Positions 17,788-26,507 of a DNA stretch of 64,000 nt are shown piece after piece (positions within the stretch are counted from its first letter, which is position 1; each line of letters begins with the position of its first letter). The notes below the pieces were generated by a model. It was not told the origin of the DNA. It searched no databases and was given only the letters and a program-made list of their open reading frames with translations. The position numbers were made by a program, and so were the translations under genes. Where the stretch lies: assembly GCF_000024925.1 (NCBI RefSeq), contig NC_013521.1:1612001-1676000 (forward strand), in the 5' to 3' direction. The DNA comes from Sanguibacter keddieii DSM 10542 (GTDB taxonomy: Bacteria; Actinomycetota; Actinomycetes; Actinomycetales; Cellulomonadaceae).

Positions 17788-18050
17788 TCGGAGACCTGTT
17801 CGATGATGCAGGCGCCCAACGCTTCCGAGATCAGCGCTTCGAGGTCTCTCAGGACGCGTGTCCCCGGAATGTCGTATGTGTCTGCGACCGACTGCGCGAC
17901 GTCGCTGACGCATCGCCCACTGGCCAGCAGTTTCAGCATCTCGCCTGCAACTGCGTTGACTTGGAAGTACTTACTCTTCCTCGTGTCTAGGATGACGTAA
18001 CCATAATCGGTCCTAGTCATAGCCACGGAATCGCTAAGAATATACTTCAT
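17784..18050 (-). CDS. lasso RiPP recognition element (B1, PqqD-like)
   Basis: An 88-residue PqqD-like protein. The start ATG is at 18048-18050, overlapping the cyclase stop by four bases. It has the RRE winged-helix-turn-helix pattern: beta strands ILSDSVAMTRTDYGYVILDTRKSKYFQVNAVAGEML and helices VSDVAQSVADTYDI and VLRDLEALISEAL. It binds the YxxP part of the leader and delivers the precursor to protease and cyclase. The matching YETP motif is present in the precursor at 19866-19982. Confidence 0.9.
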   Translation of the reverse strand: MKYILSDSVAMTRTDYGYVILDTRKSKYFQVNAVAGEMLKLLASGRCVSDVAQSVADTYDIPGTRVLRDLEALISEALGACIIEQVSE

Positions 18051-19849
18051 GGTTGGTCCATCCCAGTCGTGAGAATACGGCCTCTGAGCCACGACTCGGT
18101 GCAGATAGTTGTCGTGAGACCGCTGTCTGAGAGCGCGGGGTGCATCTCGGTCTCGAGTGCGTGATGAAGAATATCTGCATCGATGATTCCCAGGTTGGCA
18201 AGGTGTGAGTCTTCGAGCAGGTCGCGGATATCTGATCTGTTCTCTCGTATCCCGAGCTCGAGCTCGAGCGAACCTTCGTCTTTGGAGGTTCGCGTGAGTG
18301 TCGCATGCGGCAATATGTCGACCATGGCTAGCTTGAGCGGTGCCTTGTAGGACCACGGATCGACCCGCGCTTCCGCGTCCAGAGTGAGAGTCGCTGTCAG
18401 GACTCGGTCGTCGAAGAACGGTGCCTGGAGCTCGAGTCCATGGGCGAAAGATATCTGAGAGATCGCGCGCGCGAGCTGTGCTCCCTGGCGGATCGTGTCG
18501 AGTTCTGCATGGGCACCAGGCCGCCGAGACATCGGGGATAGGTCAGTGGTCGGGCTGACGACGTATTCAGCGATGAGGTCCCGTCCATGGTTTGAAATCC
18601 AAGGAGGCAGTGTGGGGGGCGTCGTCCATCGCAAGATCGGGATCCGATCTTTGCGCACGGGGGACTGGCGGTCATAGTCTTTGATGCATTCCGCGTACGT
18701 CTGTCTGCACAGCAACTGTCGGATGATCTCGTGCAGCGGCCAGCCCAGCATGTGGCGATAGGCGTTGATCTTTCGAAGGCTTCCCCGAGGTCTGCGCCAT
18801 ACGGAGTCACGCAGCAGTGTTGGCATGCCGTAGAACATGTGGTCGCCACCGTGTCCTGTCAGGTGCGTCGTAGCTCCGGCTGTACGTCCAATGGCGGCGA
18901 TCGAGCGGATCGTGGACCGCGTGGCGAGGGCTGGGCTCGGGTGGTCGGTCTCGGCCCCCAGATCCAGGGTGTCGGAGTAGACCAGAGGGAGATCCGCGCC
19001 TCCGAGCATGATGTGCTCTCCGGGGCGCAGGTGACGTGCGGCTTGCTCCGCCCACATCTGGTCCCTGTTCTGGCCCAGGTCCCCGGCTGTCAGCGCCACG
19101 AAGTGGGTCCGAGGGAAGAGGTCGAGGCCAAGAGCTGTGATGGTTGTCGAGTCGAGCCCGCCGGAGAGGTCCGCCAAGATGGCATCGTGTCCAGCTCCAG
19201 CGTCACGAACGGATTCTTGGATCGCGGATCTCACCCCCTTGGCACCGTCTGAGAGCGAGGCGTGCGCATCCGGTGGATCCCACCAAGGAATGACAGCTGG
19301 AGGGGTGCCAGCACGTATCGAGAGCATGAGGCCAGGTTGGACCGGGACAATTCCTGTCCAGAGTGGTCCTTGGTCGAAAGGGTGGCTCACCGGAGAAATC
19401 AGGCTGATGGCTAGCCCGGTGTGGTCGATCTGAGCGCCGACGTGTTCTGCGAGAGTGTCGGCTCGGTCGCTCACGACGGTGCACTGCGCGTCAGTTGAGT
19501 AGTAGATCCGGTCGAAGCCTGTGGCTGATCCACGTATCGACACCTCTTCGCCGGTCCAGATGGCCACCACGCGCGCTCCGCGACGTGCAAGGTCTCGATG
19601 CATCGCCACAGCGGAGCTCTCGCAGGTGCGGATTTCCGTGGCTGCTGATCGCGAGGGGAAGGACGCGAAGCCGCAGGCGCGGCCAGATGCGTCGACCACT
19701 CGTGTTGAGTGGCGACCAGCCTCGATCCACATGAGGGTCAGCCCGCCGGTGCTCGCTGTCGAGGAGAGGTCACGGCAAGCGGTCGCGATCGCTTCGGGTC
19801 TCTCGGTGATGGTGAGCAAGAGTGCTCGGGGATCGCGACCGCTTGTCAT
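18047..19849 (-). CDS. lasso cyclase (asparagine synthetase-like)
   Basis: A 600-residue asparagine-synthetase homologue. It activates the ring Asp side chain as the AMP ester and forms the macrolactam with Gly1 of the core. The N-terminal class-II glutaminase-like half (1-200) lacks the N-terminal Cys nucleophile, as expected for lasso cyclases. The synthetase half has the PP-loop DLSGGLDSTT (about 230), LTGHGGDHMFYG and APFFDDRVL. The ribosome-binding site AAGGAGGTC (19854-19862) lies seven bases from the ATG, in the 16-base gap after the precursor. There is no terminator between the two. Confidence 0.93.
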   Translation of the reverse strand: MTSGRDPRALLLTITERPEAIATACRDLSSTASTGGLTLMWIEAGRHSTRVVDASGRACGFASFPSRSAATEIRTCESSAVAMHRDLARRGARVVAIWTGEEVSIRGSATGFDRIYYSTDAQCTVVSDRADTLAEHVGAQIDHTGLAISLISPVSHPFDQGPLWTGIVPVQPGLMLSIRAGTPPAVIPWWDPPDAHASLSDGAKGVRSAIQESVRDAGAGHDAILADLSGGLDSTTITALGLDLFPRTHFVALTAGDLGQNRDQMWAEQAARHLRPGEHIMLGGADLPLVYSDTLDLGAETDHPSPALATRSTIRSIAAIGRTAGATTHLTGHGGDHMFYGMPTLLRDSVWRRPRGSLRKINAYRHMLGWPLHEIIRQLLCRQTYAECIKDYDRQSPVRKDRIPILRWTTPPTLPPWISNHGRDLIAEYVVSPTTDLSPMSRRPGAHAELDTIRQGAQLARAISQISFAHGLELQAPFFDDRVLTATLTLDAEARVDPWSYKAPLKLAMVDILPHATLTRTSKDEGSLELELGIRENRSDIRDLLEDSHLANLGIIDADILHHALETEMHPALSDSGLTTTICTESWLRGRILTTGMDQP

Positions 19850-19865
19850 GTTTGACCTCCTTAGG

Positions 19866-19982
19866 TCATGGGACCAGCCGGCCGACCGGGATGACTCGGT
19901 CAGCCAGGAGTCGTCCGAGCCCAGCCGTGAGGTCCGCGAACGAGCCGAGCGGGATGAGCATCGGGGTTTCGTAGTTCTTCAT
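19866..19982 (-). CDS. lassomycin-like lasso peptide precursor (38 aa)
   Basis: A 38-residue precursor that is easily missed. Leader residues 1-20 begin MKNYETPMLIPLGSF and end DLTA. They match the actinobacterial motif Y-x2-P-x-L-x3-G-x5-T-x, with Tyr4, Pro7, Leu9, Gly13 and Thr19 at position -2. Core residues 21-38 are GLGRLLADRVIPVGRLVP. Gly1 and Asp8 predict an 8-residue macrolactam ring and a 10-residue loop and tail; with no Cys it is class II. The ring pattern GLxRLxAD is that of lassomycin. The ribosome-binding site is AAGGGGGTGATC (19986-19997), one mismatch from full anti-SD complementarity, so very strong expression is expected. First gene of the operon. Confidence 0.93.
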   Translation of the reverse strand: MKNYETPMLIPLGSFADLTAGLGRLLADRVIPVGRLVP

Positions 19983-20119
19983 CTTGATCACCCCCTTCCG
20001 TCACGAGAGAGGTTGAGCAGCAGGTGGCTCGTAGCCTCCTGCTGCGACGCGGGAAGTGCCTCTGAAGGCATGTGGCGTTGATCCACCACCGCGGCGAGCT
20101 GCGTTGCTCGCTGTGATGA

Positions 20120-20148
20120 AACTAACATAAGGGGCGCCGAGTCTCAAT
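20120..20148 (-). promoter_or_regulatory. putative lasso operon promoter
   Basis: On the minus strand TTGAGA (20143-20148) and TAGTTT (20120-20125) are 17 bases apart in an AT-richer patch. The start site would be near 20113, giving a leader of about 130 bases that carries an 8-bp stem (20017-20024 with 20038-20045). The rest of the 408-base gap 19983-20390 holds the LacI operator at 20313 and no gene. Confidence 0.55.
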
Positions 20149-20312
20149 AACTCCATACCGCGCATGTTGGGCGACTGATGCGGCTGCGGCTGCATTGAGA
20201 ACACGGGACGACGGGCGCCTCGGGGCGCCGGCGGGGTCGCGGTCGCCCGTGATCGGGGTGCAGATGGGCGGCAGGTGCGTCTGGGGCGCAGCATCGGCAC
20301 GCCAGTCATTGG

Positions 20313-20341
20313 TTGACTAACCCGGTTAAGTCCGGTTGCGT
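20313..20341 (+). promoter_or_regulatory. LacI-type operator overlapping promoter of GH18 gene
   Basis: GACTAACCCGGTTAAGTC (20315-20332) is an imperfect 18-bp palindrome with the central CG typical of LacI-family operators. TTGACT (20313-20318) inside its left edge forms a -35, with TTGCGT (20336-20341) at 17-base spacing as -10. It matches the sites at 21328 and 47336. Confidence 0.75.
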
Positions 20342-20390
20342 GCTGTTCGTCGACGCAGTGTCGACGACACGCACTCAACGAGGAGTACCG

Positions 20391-21320
20391 ATGTCACGCA
20401 CCCACGAACGACGACACCCCGCCCGTCGAGCGATCGCCGCGGCGACGGCGATGGCCGCCGCGGCCGCACTCGGGACGGTGGCGGCGCTGCCGGCCGCCGC
20501 CGCGCCGGAGCCAGGCGCCCGCTCGAGCTCGGACCCCGTCTCGATCGCCTACGTCGAGGTCAACAGCAACGAGCTCGCCAACGTCGGGAAGTACGAGCTG
20601 GCCGACGGGTCGAACGCCTTCGACGTCGCGATCATCTTCGCGGCGAACATCAACCACGACGGCACAGCGCCCTACCTGCACCTCAACGACCAGGTCCAGG
20701 CCACCCTCGATGCCGCCGACACCCAGATCAAGCCTCTCCAGGACATGGGCATCAAGGTCACCCTGTCCCTGCTCGGCAACCACCAGGCCGCTGGGTTCGC
20801 GAACTTCCCGACCCAGGCCTCGGCCGAGGCCTTCGCCGACGAGGTCGCCGACGTCGTGCAGACCTACGGTCTCGACGGCGTCGACATCGACGACGAGTGG
20901 GTCACCTACGGCTCCGGTGGGACCCCGGCCGTGAACCCCAGCTCCGCAGCCTGGCTCGTCGACGCGCTGCACGAGAAGCTCCCCGCCGACAGCCTCATCA
21001 CCCTCTACGACATCGGCGCGACCTCGACGTCGCTCCAGCAGGCGCCCACCTCGGTGGTCGACAAGCTCGACTACATCTGGAACCCCTACTACGGCCAGTA
21101 CAACCCGCCGCAGTTCGACCTCGACCGCTCACGTCTCGGCGCCGCGGCGGTCGACCTCGGCCAGACGCCGGTGAGCACCGCGACGAACCTCGCGGCACGC
21201 ACGGTCGCCGACGGCTACGGAGCCTTCGTCACCTACGACCTGCGGGCTGGCGACGCGAGCAGCTATCTCTCTGCGATCACGCGCGAGCTCTACGGCCAGG
21301 ACACGGTCTACACGGGCTGA
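20391..21320 (+). CDS. secreted GH18 endo-beta-N-acetylglucosaminidase (Endo H-like)
   Basis: A 309-residue family 18 hydrolase. It has a Sec signal peptide (residues 1-41, ARRAIAAATAMAAAAALG then AALPAAAA) and a TIM barrel. The catalytic strand is YGLDGVDIDDEW, the DxxDxDxE motif with Glu as acid. AYVEVNSNELANVGKYELADGSN and IIFAANINHD at the barrel start resemble Endo H-type enzymes, which cut between the two GlcNAc residues of high-mannose N-glycans. It is controlled by a LacI-type operator shared with GH92 and the ABC/mannosidase operon at 47 kb. Endo H-like specificity rests on sequence style and context. Confidence 0.85.
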   Translation: MSRTHERRHPARRAIAAATAMAAAAALGTVAALPAAAAPEPGARSSSDPVSIAYVEVNSNELANVGKYELADGSNAFDVAIIFAANINHDGTAPYLHLNDQVQATLDAADTQIKPLQDMGIKVTLSLLGNHQAAGFANFPTQASAEAFADEVADVVQTYGLDGVDIDDEWVTYGSGGTPAVNPSSAAWLVDALHEKLPADSLITLYDIGATSTSLQQAPTSVVDKLDYIWNPYYGQYNPPQFDLDRSRLGAAAVDLGQTPVSTATNLAARTVADGYGAFVTYDLRAGDASSYLSAITRELYGQDTVYTG

Positions 21321-21325
21321 CAACG

Positions 21326-21354
21326 TTGACTAATGCGGTTTAGTCCGCAAGTCT
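21326..21354 (+). promoter_or_regulatory. LacI-type operator overlapping promoter of GH92 gene
   Basis: GACTAATGCGGTTTAGTC (21328-21345) is an imperfect palindrome. TTGACT (21326-21331), 17 bases, then AAGTCT (21349-21354) gives a promoter whose start would fall at about 21361, the GTG of the GH92 gene, so the mRNA may be leaderless. Confidence 0.72.
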
Positions 21355-21360
21355 CGACGG

Positions 21361-24300
21361 GTGGAGACGACGACGCCATCACTGTCCCGAGGACTGCCCG
21401 CCTTCGCGCCGGCTGCCACCGACGAGATCGACGCCGACCGCTGCTGGCGGGTCGACAGCCCACCGGGAGGAGGGACGGTCACGCTCCCTGGCGCGTCGTC
21501 GACTGCCGGTGGAGCCCCCTGGCCCGCTGGTCGAGTCATCGCAGCCGGCGACGAGCTCGTCTACGACGTGCTCCCGGTGGCGGGGGAGCGTGACCGGTAC
21601 GGCGCCACGGCCCTGGTCGTCGACCTCGAGCTCGACGACGGCACCCGGCTCAGCGGGTCGGGTGCCGTCGACCAGCACGGGACACGGCTGGACTCTGCGG
21701 CTCAAGCAGCAGCCAAGATGCTCTCGGTCGACCAGTGGAACCGGCGCGTCGTCGACCTCGGCCCCTGGGTGGGTCAGCAGGTCACCGCCGTGACGGTCGC
21801 CGTCGGTGCGACCGACGACGCCACCACCGTCCACGTCGGCGACGTGACAGTCCGCCCCGCGCCGCCGCGCCCGGACGTCCTGCTGGGCTGGGTCGACACC
21901 CGGCGCGGCACCCACTCCTCCGACCGGTTCTCGCGCGGCAACACCGCCCCGGTCGTCTCGGTCCCGCACGGCGGTCTCTTCGGGCTCCCGATGACCGACG
22001 CGTCGGCCGGGAACTGGCCCTACCGCTACCAGATGGGTTCCTCGTCGCTGCAGGCCTTCGCGACGAGCCACATCCCGAGCCCATGGATCGGCGACCGCGG
22101 CGTCTTCCAGCTCATGCCGAGCGCTCAGGCGGACCCGCCGCTGGACCGCCAGGCACGCGCCCTGGGGTTCGACCGCGCGAGCGAGCACGCCGGAGCCGAC
22201 CGCTACGAGGTCGAGCTCGACGGCGTCTCCGTGGTCATGACCGCCGCGCAGCACGCGATCGGCCTGCGGTTCAGGTCGCACACCGACGTGCTCTCCGTGG
22301 TCCTCGACCACCTCGGGGAGGCCGTCGAGGTGCGGTGGGACGTCGACGGCGGGACCCTGCACCTCGACGTGCTGCTCCGTGACACCGGGGACGGCCCCGA
22401 CCACCACGTCCACGCGGTCTTCCCGCACGTCGAGAGCCACACGCTCACGCCCGCCGACGGCGTGCTCCGCGGCGCCGTCACCTTCGACGCAGCAGCGGCC
22501 GACGTGCTGATCGGCGTCTCGACGATCGACGCCGCGCAGGCGCGCGACAACGTGTCGCGCGCCGGCGGCGTCGACGACATGCTGCGGACCGCCGCCGACG
22601 CCTGGCGCCGCGTGCTCTCCACGGTCGAGATCCACGACACCGACCAGGTGTCCGCCGACGTGCTGCGCTCGGTTGGCGGGAGCCTCGGCCGGATCTTCGC
22701 GTACCCGAACACCTACGACGAGCCCGGTCCGGCGGGCCCGCGCTACCGCAGCCCGGTCGACGGCGCGGTCCGCCTGGGCAAGTACTCGTCTAACAATGGC
22801 TTCTGGGACACCTACCGCACCGCCTGGCCGCTCCTCGGTCTGCTCACCCCGACCACGGCTGCGGAGCGTGCCGACGGCTTCGTCCAGCACGCGACCGACT
22901 CCGGATGGGTGGCCCGGTGGAGCGCCCCCGGTCCCGTCGACTGCATGACGGGCACCACGAGCGACACCGTCTTCGCCGGTCTCACCGCCCAGGGCGTGCC
23001 GCTCCGCCTCGACGGGGCCTACCAGTCGGCGCTGCACCACGCGACCGTCCCCGCGGCCGACGCGCGGATCGGTCGGAAGGGCCTGCGCCCCGCGATCTTC
23101 CGCGGCTACGTCGACACCGACGTCCACGAGGGGATGTCCTGGACCCTCGACAACGCCATCAACGACGCCTCCGCCGCCCGGCTGGCGCTCGCGCTGCGCG
23201 AGCAGACCACCGACGCGGCGCACCGCGACCGGCTCGACGCGGAGGCCGAGTACCTCGGGCGCCGCGCGCTCGGGTACCGGTCTGTGTTCCACCGCGGCCT
23301 CGGGTTCTTCCTCGGGCGCCACCCCGACAGCACCTGGCGGGTCTCGGAGGAGGACTTCGACCCGGCCGAGTGGGGCCACGACTACACCGAGACCAACGCC
23401 TGGGGCACCGCCTTCACCGCACCCCACGACGGTGCCGGCCTCGCGGAGCTGCACGGTGGAGAGGCTGCGCTGGGCGCCGCCCTCGACGCGTTCTTCGCCA
23501 CCCCGGAGACGGCCGACCCCACCCTGGTCGGGTCCTACGGCTTCGTCATCCACGAGATGTCCGAGGCGCGCGACGTCCGGATGGGCATGCTCGGGCTCTC
23601 CAACCAGCCCGCCCACCACATCCCGCTCACCTACTGCTTCGCCGGGCGCCACGACGACGCGCACCGCGTGGTCGTCGAGGCCCGCGACCGGTTGTTCGTC
23701 GGCTCCGAGATCGGCCAGGGCTACCCGGGGGACGAGGACAACGGGGAGATGTCTGCGTGGTACCTCTTCGCGGTGCTCGGGCTCTACCCGCTGGTCCCGG
23801 GGACCGGGGAGATGGTGCTCACCCCGCCGCTGCTGCCCCGCGTCACGCTCCACCCGCAGGGACGCGACCACCCGCTCGAGATCACCGCGGTGAACCCGGG
23901 CGCACGGTACGTCCGCGAGGTCCGCGTCGACGGAGAGGTCTGGGAGCGCGTCGCGGTACCGGCGGACGTCCTCGCGACCGCACGGCACATCGCCTTCGTG
24001 CTGTCTGACGAGCCGACGGGCTGGGCTCGTGACAGCCGGCCCACGTCGATCAGCACCGAGCTGGGCCTCCGCGAGCCGCTGCGCGACCTTCTCGTCGTCG
24101 ATGCGGGAGGTCTCACCGACGACCGTGGTGAGACCGCCGTCGTCCTCGCTGCGGGTGAGCACGTCGAGCTCGCGCTCACCGAACCAGCAGTGGTCTCGCT
24201 GTACACGGTGACGCTCGCGGGGGAGCCTGCTGCTCTTCCGGTGGTCCCCGACCCGGTTGATGCCGCATGGCGGCTCGAGGGCATCACGGCCGACGGCACC

Positions 24301-24465
24301 GTGGTGCCGCTCGACTCGCGGGAGGAGACCTTCGACCTCGCCTGCCAGACGCGGCCGTTCCGCACACGTCCCGAGGGCGGCGAGGGAGGGGACGTCGTCG
24401 CCGTCCGGCTGACCGCGCTCTCCCAGGTCGAGCTGTCACAGCTCGAGGTCTTCGGCACGACTTGA
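21361..24465 (+). CDS. GH92 alpha-mannosidase, cytoplasmic
   Basis: A 1034-residue family 92 exo-alpha-mannosidase, a calcium-dependent inverting enzyme usually acting on alpha-1,2-, -1,3- or -1,4-linked mannose of N-glycans. Residues 1-170 are a beta-sandwich NPCBM-like module. The GH92 part begins LLGWVDTRRGTHSSDRFSRGNTAPVVSVPHG and shows FWDTYRTAWPL, HDYTETNAWGTAFTAPHD and the hallmark GYPGDEDNGEMSAWYLF. No signal peptide, so it acts on imported glycans. GTG 21361 fits a leaderless start 15 bases after the operator. An extra C-terminal beta module (about 860-1034) is present. Confidence 0.88.
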   Translation: METTTPSLSRGLPAFAPAATDEIDADRCWRVDSPPGGGTVTLPGASSTAGGAPWPAGRVIAAGDELVYDVLPVAGERDRYGATALVVDLELDDGTRLSGSGAVDQHGTRLDSAAQAAAKMLSVDQWNRRVVDLGPWVGQQVTAVTVAVGATDDATTVHVGDVTVRPAPPRPDVLLGWVDTRRGTHSSDRFSRGNTAPVVSVPHGGLFGLPMTDASAGNWPYRYQMGSSSLQAFATSHIPSPWIGDRGVFQLMPSAQADPPLDRQARALGFDRASEHAGADRYEVELDGVSVVMTAAQHAIGLRFRSHTDVLSVVLDHLGEAVEVRWDVDGGTLHLDVLLRDTGDGPDHHVHAVFPHVESHTLTPADGVLRGAVTFDAAAADVLIGVSTIDAAQARDNVSRAGGVDDMLRTAADAWRRVLSTVEIHDTDQVSADVLRSVGGSLGRIFAYPNTYDEPGPAGPRYRSPVDGAVRLGKYSSNNGFWDTYRTAWPLLGLLTPTTAAERADGFVQHATDSGWVARWSAPGPVDCMTGTTSDTVFAGLTAQGVPLRLDGAYQSALHHATVPAADARIGRKGLRPAIFRGYVDTDVHEGMSWTLDNAINDASAARLALALREQTTDAAHRDRLDAEAEYLGRRALGYRSVFHRGLGFFLGRHPDSTWRVSEEDFDPAEWGHDYTETNAWGTAFTAPHDGAGLAELHGGEAALGAALDAFFATPETADPTLVGSYGFVIHEMSEARDVRMGMLGLSNQPAHHIPLTYCFAGRHDDAHRVVVEARDRLFVGSEIGQGYPGDEDNGEMSAWYLFAVLGLYPLVPGTGEMVLTPPLLPRVTLHPQGRDHPLEITAVNPGARYVREVRVDGEVWERVAVPADVLATARHIAFVLSDEPTGWARDSRPTSISTELGLREPLRDLLVVDAGGLTDDRGETAVVLAAGEHVELALTEPAVVSLYTVTLAGEPAALPVVPDPVDAAWRLEGITADGTVVPLDSREETFDLACQTRPFRTRPEGGEGGDVVAVRLTALSQVELSQLEVFGTT

Positions 24466-24556
24466 GAGCCTGACCCGGTGCAAGATCGCGCGCCTGTCGC
24501 CTGCATATCGAGAACCCGAGACGCTCTGGCAACGGGCCGCACGATGGACTCGGGGC

Positions 24557-25711
24557 GTGACCACACCTCTTGCGCCACCTCTCCCTCAACCCGCCGACGC
24601 CTCGAAGAAGCCTCGCATCGCCTCGCTCGACGTCATCCGTGGGCTCGCCATCCTGGGCACGCTGGCCAGCAACATCTGGTTGTTCCAGGCGTTTTTCGGC
24701 GAGCGTGTCATCGACGTCCGATGGGCCGAGCTGCTCTCGTGGACGTCGGAGGGCAAGTTCCTCGGACTCCTCACCATCATGTTCGGGATCGGTCTCGAGA
24801 TCCAACGGCAGGCGGCGGCGAGGCGCGGCCTCCGGTGGCCGGGCACCTATCTCGTCCGCGCCGGCCTGCTCTTCCTCGACGGGGTCCTCAACTACATCTT
24901 CGTCGTGCAGTTCGACGTCCTGCGCGTCTACGCCGTCCTCGGCTTCGTCGTGGCCTTCGTCCTGCTGATGCCCGAGAAGCGCCAGTGGATCTTCATCGGC
25001 GTAGCCCTCACGACACACGTCACGCTCATCCTCCTTCCCTGGGCCCTGCCCGGCTTCTACGGTGCCCCCGGCTTCGTCTTCCCGGGTGAGTTCTTGGTGG
25101 CCGAGGGGAGGCCGCCCTACGCGTACGAGATCCACAACAACGCTCTGACGGTGCTGAGCGACCTGACCGTCGGCAGCGACACCGGCTCGATCTTCACCCT
25201 GGGTCTCGTGTGCTTCACGCTCGGTGCCCTGGTGTACCGCCACGGGATCCTCGAGGCCCGAGGATCCCGCCTGCGTCGATGGGTCATGGTCGTGGGCTTC
25301 GGGGTGGGGATCCCGCTGGACCTGGCGTTCTTCCTCTCCCAGGAGACGTACGGCTTCGGCCGGTTCCTGGCCGCGCCGTTCACCGCGTTCGGGATCCTCG
25401 CGCTCATGGCCGCGTTCTACCAGCGGCACCCGATCGGCGTGGCCGGGCGACACCTGTCTCTCGTCGGACGGATGGCTCTGAGCTGCTACGTGCTCCAGAA
25501 CATCCTCGGCCGCGTGGCCCAGCGCTGGCTCGGCGGCTCCTCTCTCTCGCCGATGCTCGACCCCTTGATCGGCACGGTCCTCATGTTCCTCGTGATCGGC
25601 GCCCTGGTGATCCTCTTCGCGAAGGTCTGGCTGCGGTACTACTCCCGGGGGCCGCTCGAGTACGTCTGGGACCTCAGCTTCCGGTTCCTCACCCGCCGTC
25701 GATCCCGCTGA
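24557..25711 (+). CDS. DUF418-family membrane protein
   Basis: A 384-residue multispanning protein. It has the opening PRIASLDVIRGLAILGTLASNIWLF, then SEGKFLGLLTIMFGIGLEIQ, the DUF418 core GRMALSCYVLQNILGRVAQRWLGG and PLEYVWR-like ending GPLEYVWDLSF. About eight to ten membrane helices. Related to acyltransferase-3/YeiB proteins; function unknown. GTG 24557 is the first start after the GH92 stop region, with 91 bases between. Not obviously part of the glycan operon. Confidence 0.85.
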   Translation: MTTPLAPPLPQPADASKKPRIASLDVIRGLAILGTLASNIWLFQAFFGERVIDVRWAELLSWTSEGKFLGLLTIMFGIGLEIQRQAAARRGLRWPGTYLVRAGLLFLDGVLNYIFVVQFDVLRVYAVLGFVVAFVLLMPEKRQWIFIGVALTTHVTLILLPWALPGFYGAPGFVFPGEFLVAEGRPPYAYEIHNNALTVLSDLTVGSDTGSIFTLGLVCFTLGALVYRHGILEARGSRLRRWVMVVGFGVGIPLDLAFFLSQETYGFGRFLAAPFTAFGILALMAAFYQRHPIGVAGRHLSLVGRMALSCYVLQNILGRVAQRWLGGSSLSPMLDPLIGTVLMFLVIGALVILFAKVWLRYYSRGPLEYVWDLSFRFLTRRRSR

Positions 25712-25818
25712 TCCGCTCCCGTCCTGGGATCCTTCGTCCCCCCCTGGGGGCACAGGGGCAGCGCAGGGTCATGCCTGCGGTGGACCCCTCCCGAGGCGAT
25801 CCGTCCTACCGTGTCGGA

Positions 25819-25851
25819 GGGACACCGCTCTGCAGGTCAGAGCGGTGTCCC
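25819..25851 (+). terminator. intrinsic terminator-like hairpin
   Basis: GGGACACCGCTCTG (25819-25832) and CAGAGCGGTGTCCC (25838-25851) form a perfect 14-bp stem with a 5-base loop between the DUF418 and VanZ genes. The rest of the 215-base gap shows no gene. Confidence 0.75.
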
Positions 25852-25926
25852 GTGCCTACGCTGCGCCCGGGGTCCCGGTGCGCAGGTGGACACTGCCATC
25901 TCGACCCACGACTGGGAGCAGCTCAG

Positions 25927-26463
25927 GTGTTTCATCAGGTCCCGGTGCTACCGGTCGTCGTCCCCGTCGCCACGCTGGCGTTCGCGGTCTTGCTGTGGTC
26001 GCTGCACCGACGCGCGCGGCTCACCCCGCAGCGCGCAGCGGTCTCGTTGGCGCTGTGCGTATACCTGGCGGGGGTGCTCGCGAATACGGTGTTCCCGATC
26101 TTCCTCGACAAGCCCTTCTCTGACCAGCCGTGGGACACGTACCTCAACCTGGTGCCGCTGGTCGACTACGAGGTCGTCGACGCCGTGACGAACGTCGTGG
26201 TCTTCGTCCCGCTGGGGGTGCTGCTCCCGCTGTTCTTCGTGCGTGCGCCGTGGTGGCGGGTGCTGCTCCTGGGGGCGGGCCTGAGCCTGCTCATCGAGGT
26301 GTCGCAGTACCTGACGGCGAACCTCCTCGGTGGCGGTCACGTCGCCGACGTGAACGACCTGCTCTTCAACGTGGTGGGCACCGGGGTCGGGCTCGCGCTG
26401 CTCGAGGCCGTGCGGCGGATCCCGGGTGTCGCGCAGGTCGTCGACGGGTTCCGCTGGCGCTGA
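25927..26463 (+). CDS. VanZ-family membrane protein
   Basis: A 178-residue membrane protein with four to five helices. VanZ motifs are LAGVLANTVFPI, NLVPLVDYEVVDAVTNVVVFVPLGVLLPL and the conserved LLIEVSQYLT...HVADVNDLLFNVVGTGVGL (the SxxIEVxQ and DxxDxxxNxxG elements). Some VanZ proteins give low-level teicoplanin resistance, but most are uncharacterised. GTG 25927 gives a normal family length. It ends 45 bases before a TetR gene. Confidence 0.85.
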   Translation: MFHQVPVLPVVVPVATLAFAVLLWSLHRRARLTPQRAAVSLALCVYLAGVLANTVFPIFLDKPFSDQPWDTYLNLVPLVDYEVVDAVTNVVVFVPLGVLLPLFFVRAPWWRVLLLGAGLSLLIEVSQYLTANLLGGGHVADVNDLLFNVVGTGVGLALLEAVRRIPGVAQVVDGFRWR

Positions 26464-26483
26464 GCGCGGGGTGGCAGGCCGTT

Positions 26484-26497
26484 AATCAATTGTGATT
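26484..26497. promoter_or_regulatory. inverted repeat upstream of TetR gene
   Basis: AATCA-ATTG-TGATT, perfect 5-bp arms in an AT-rich patch 10 bases before the TetR start at 26508. Candidate autoregulatory operator. Confidence 0.45.
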
Positions 26498-26507
26498 TAC
26501 TAATCCC

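Noticed and set aside
20001-20378. A 125-codon minus-strand frame upstream of the lasso precursor
   Set aside because: It crosses the predicted promoter and LacI operator, has no recognisable domain and a Pro/Arg-rich chance composition.
21379-24162. A 927-codon open frame on the minus strand opposite the GH92 gene
   Set aside because: It is the antisense of a clearly coding gene in GC-rich DNA; its composition (Arg, Val, Gly-rich with no motif) is typical of a shadow frame.
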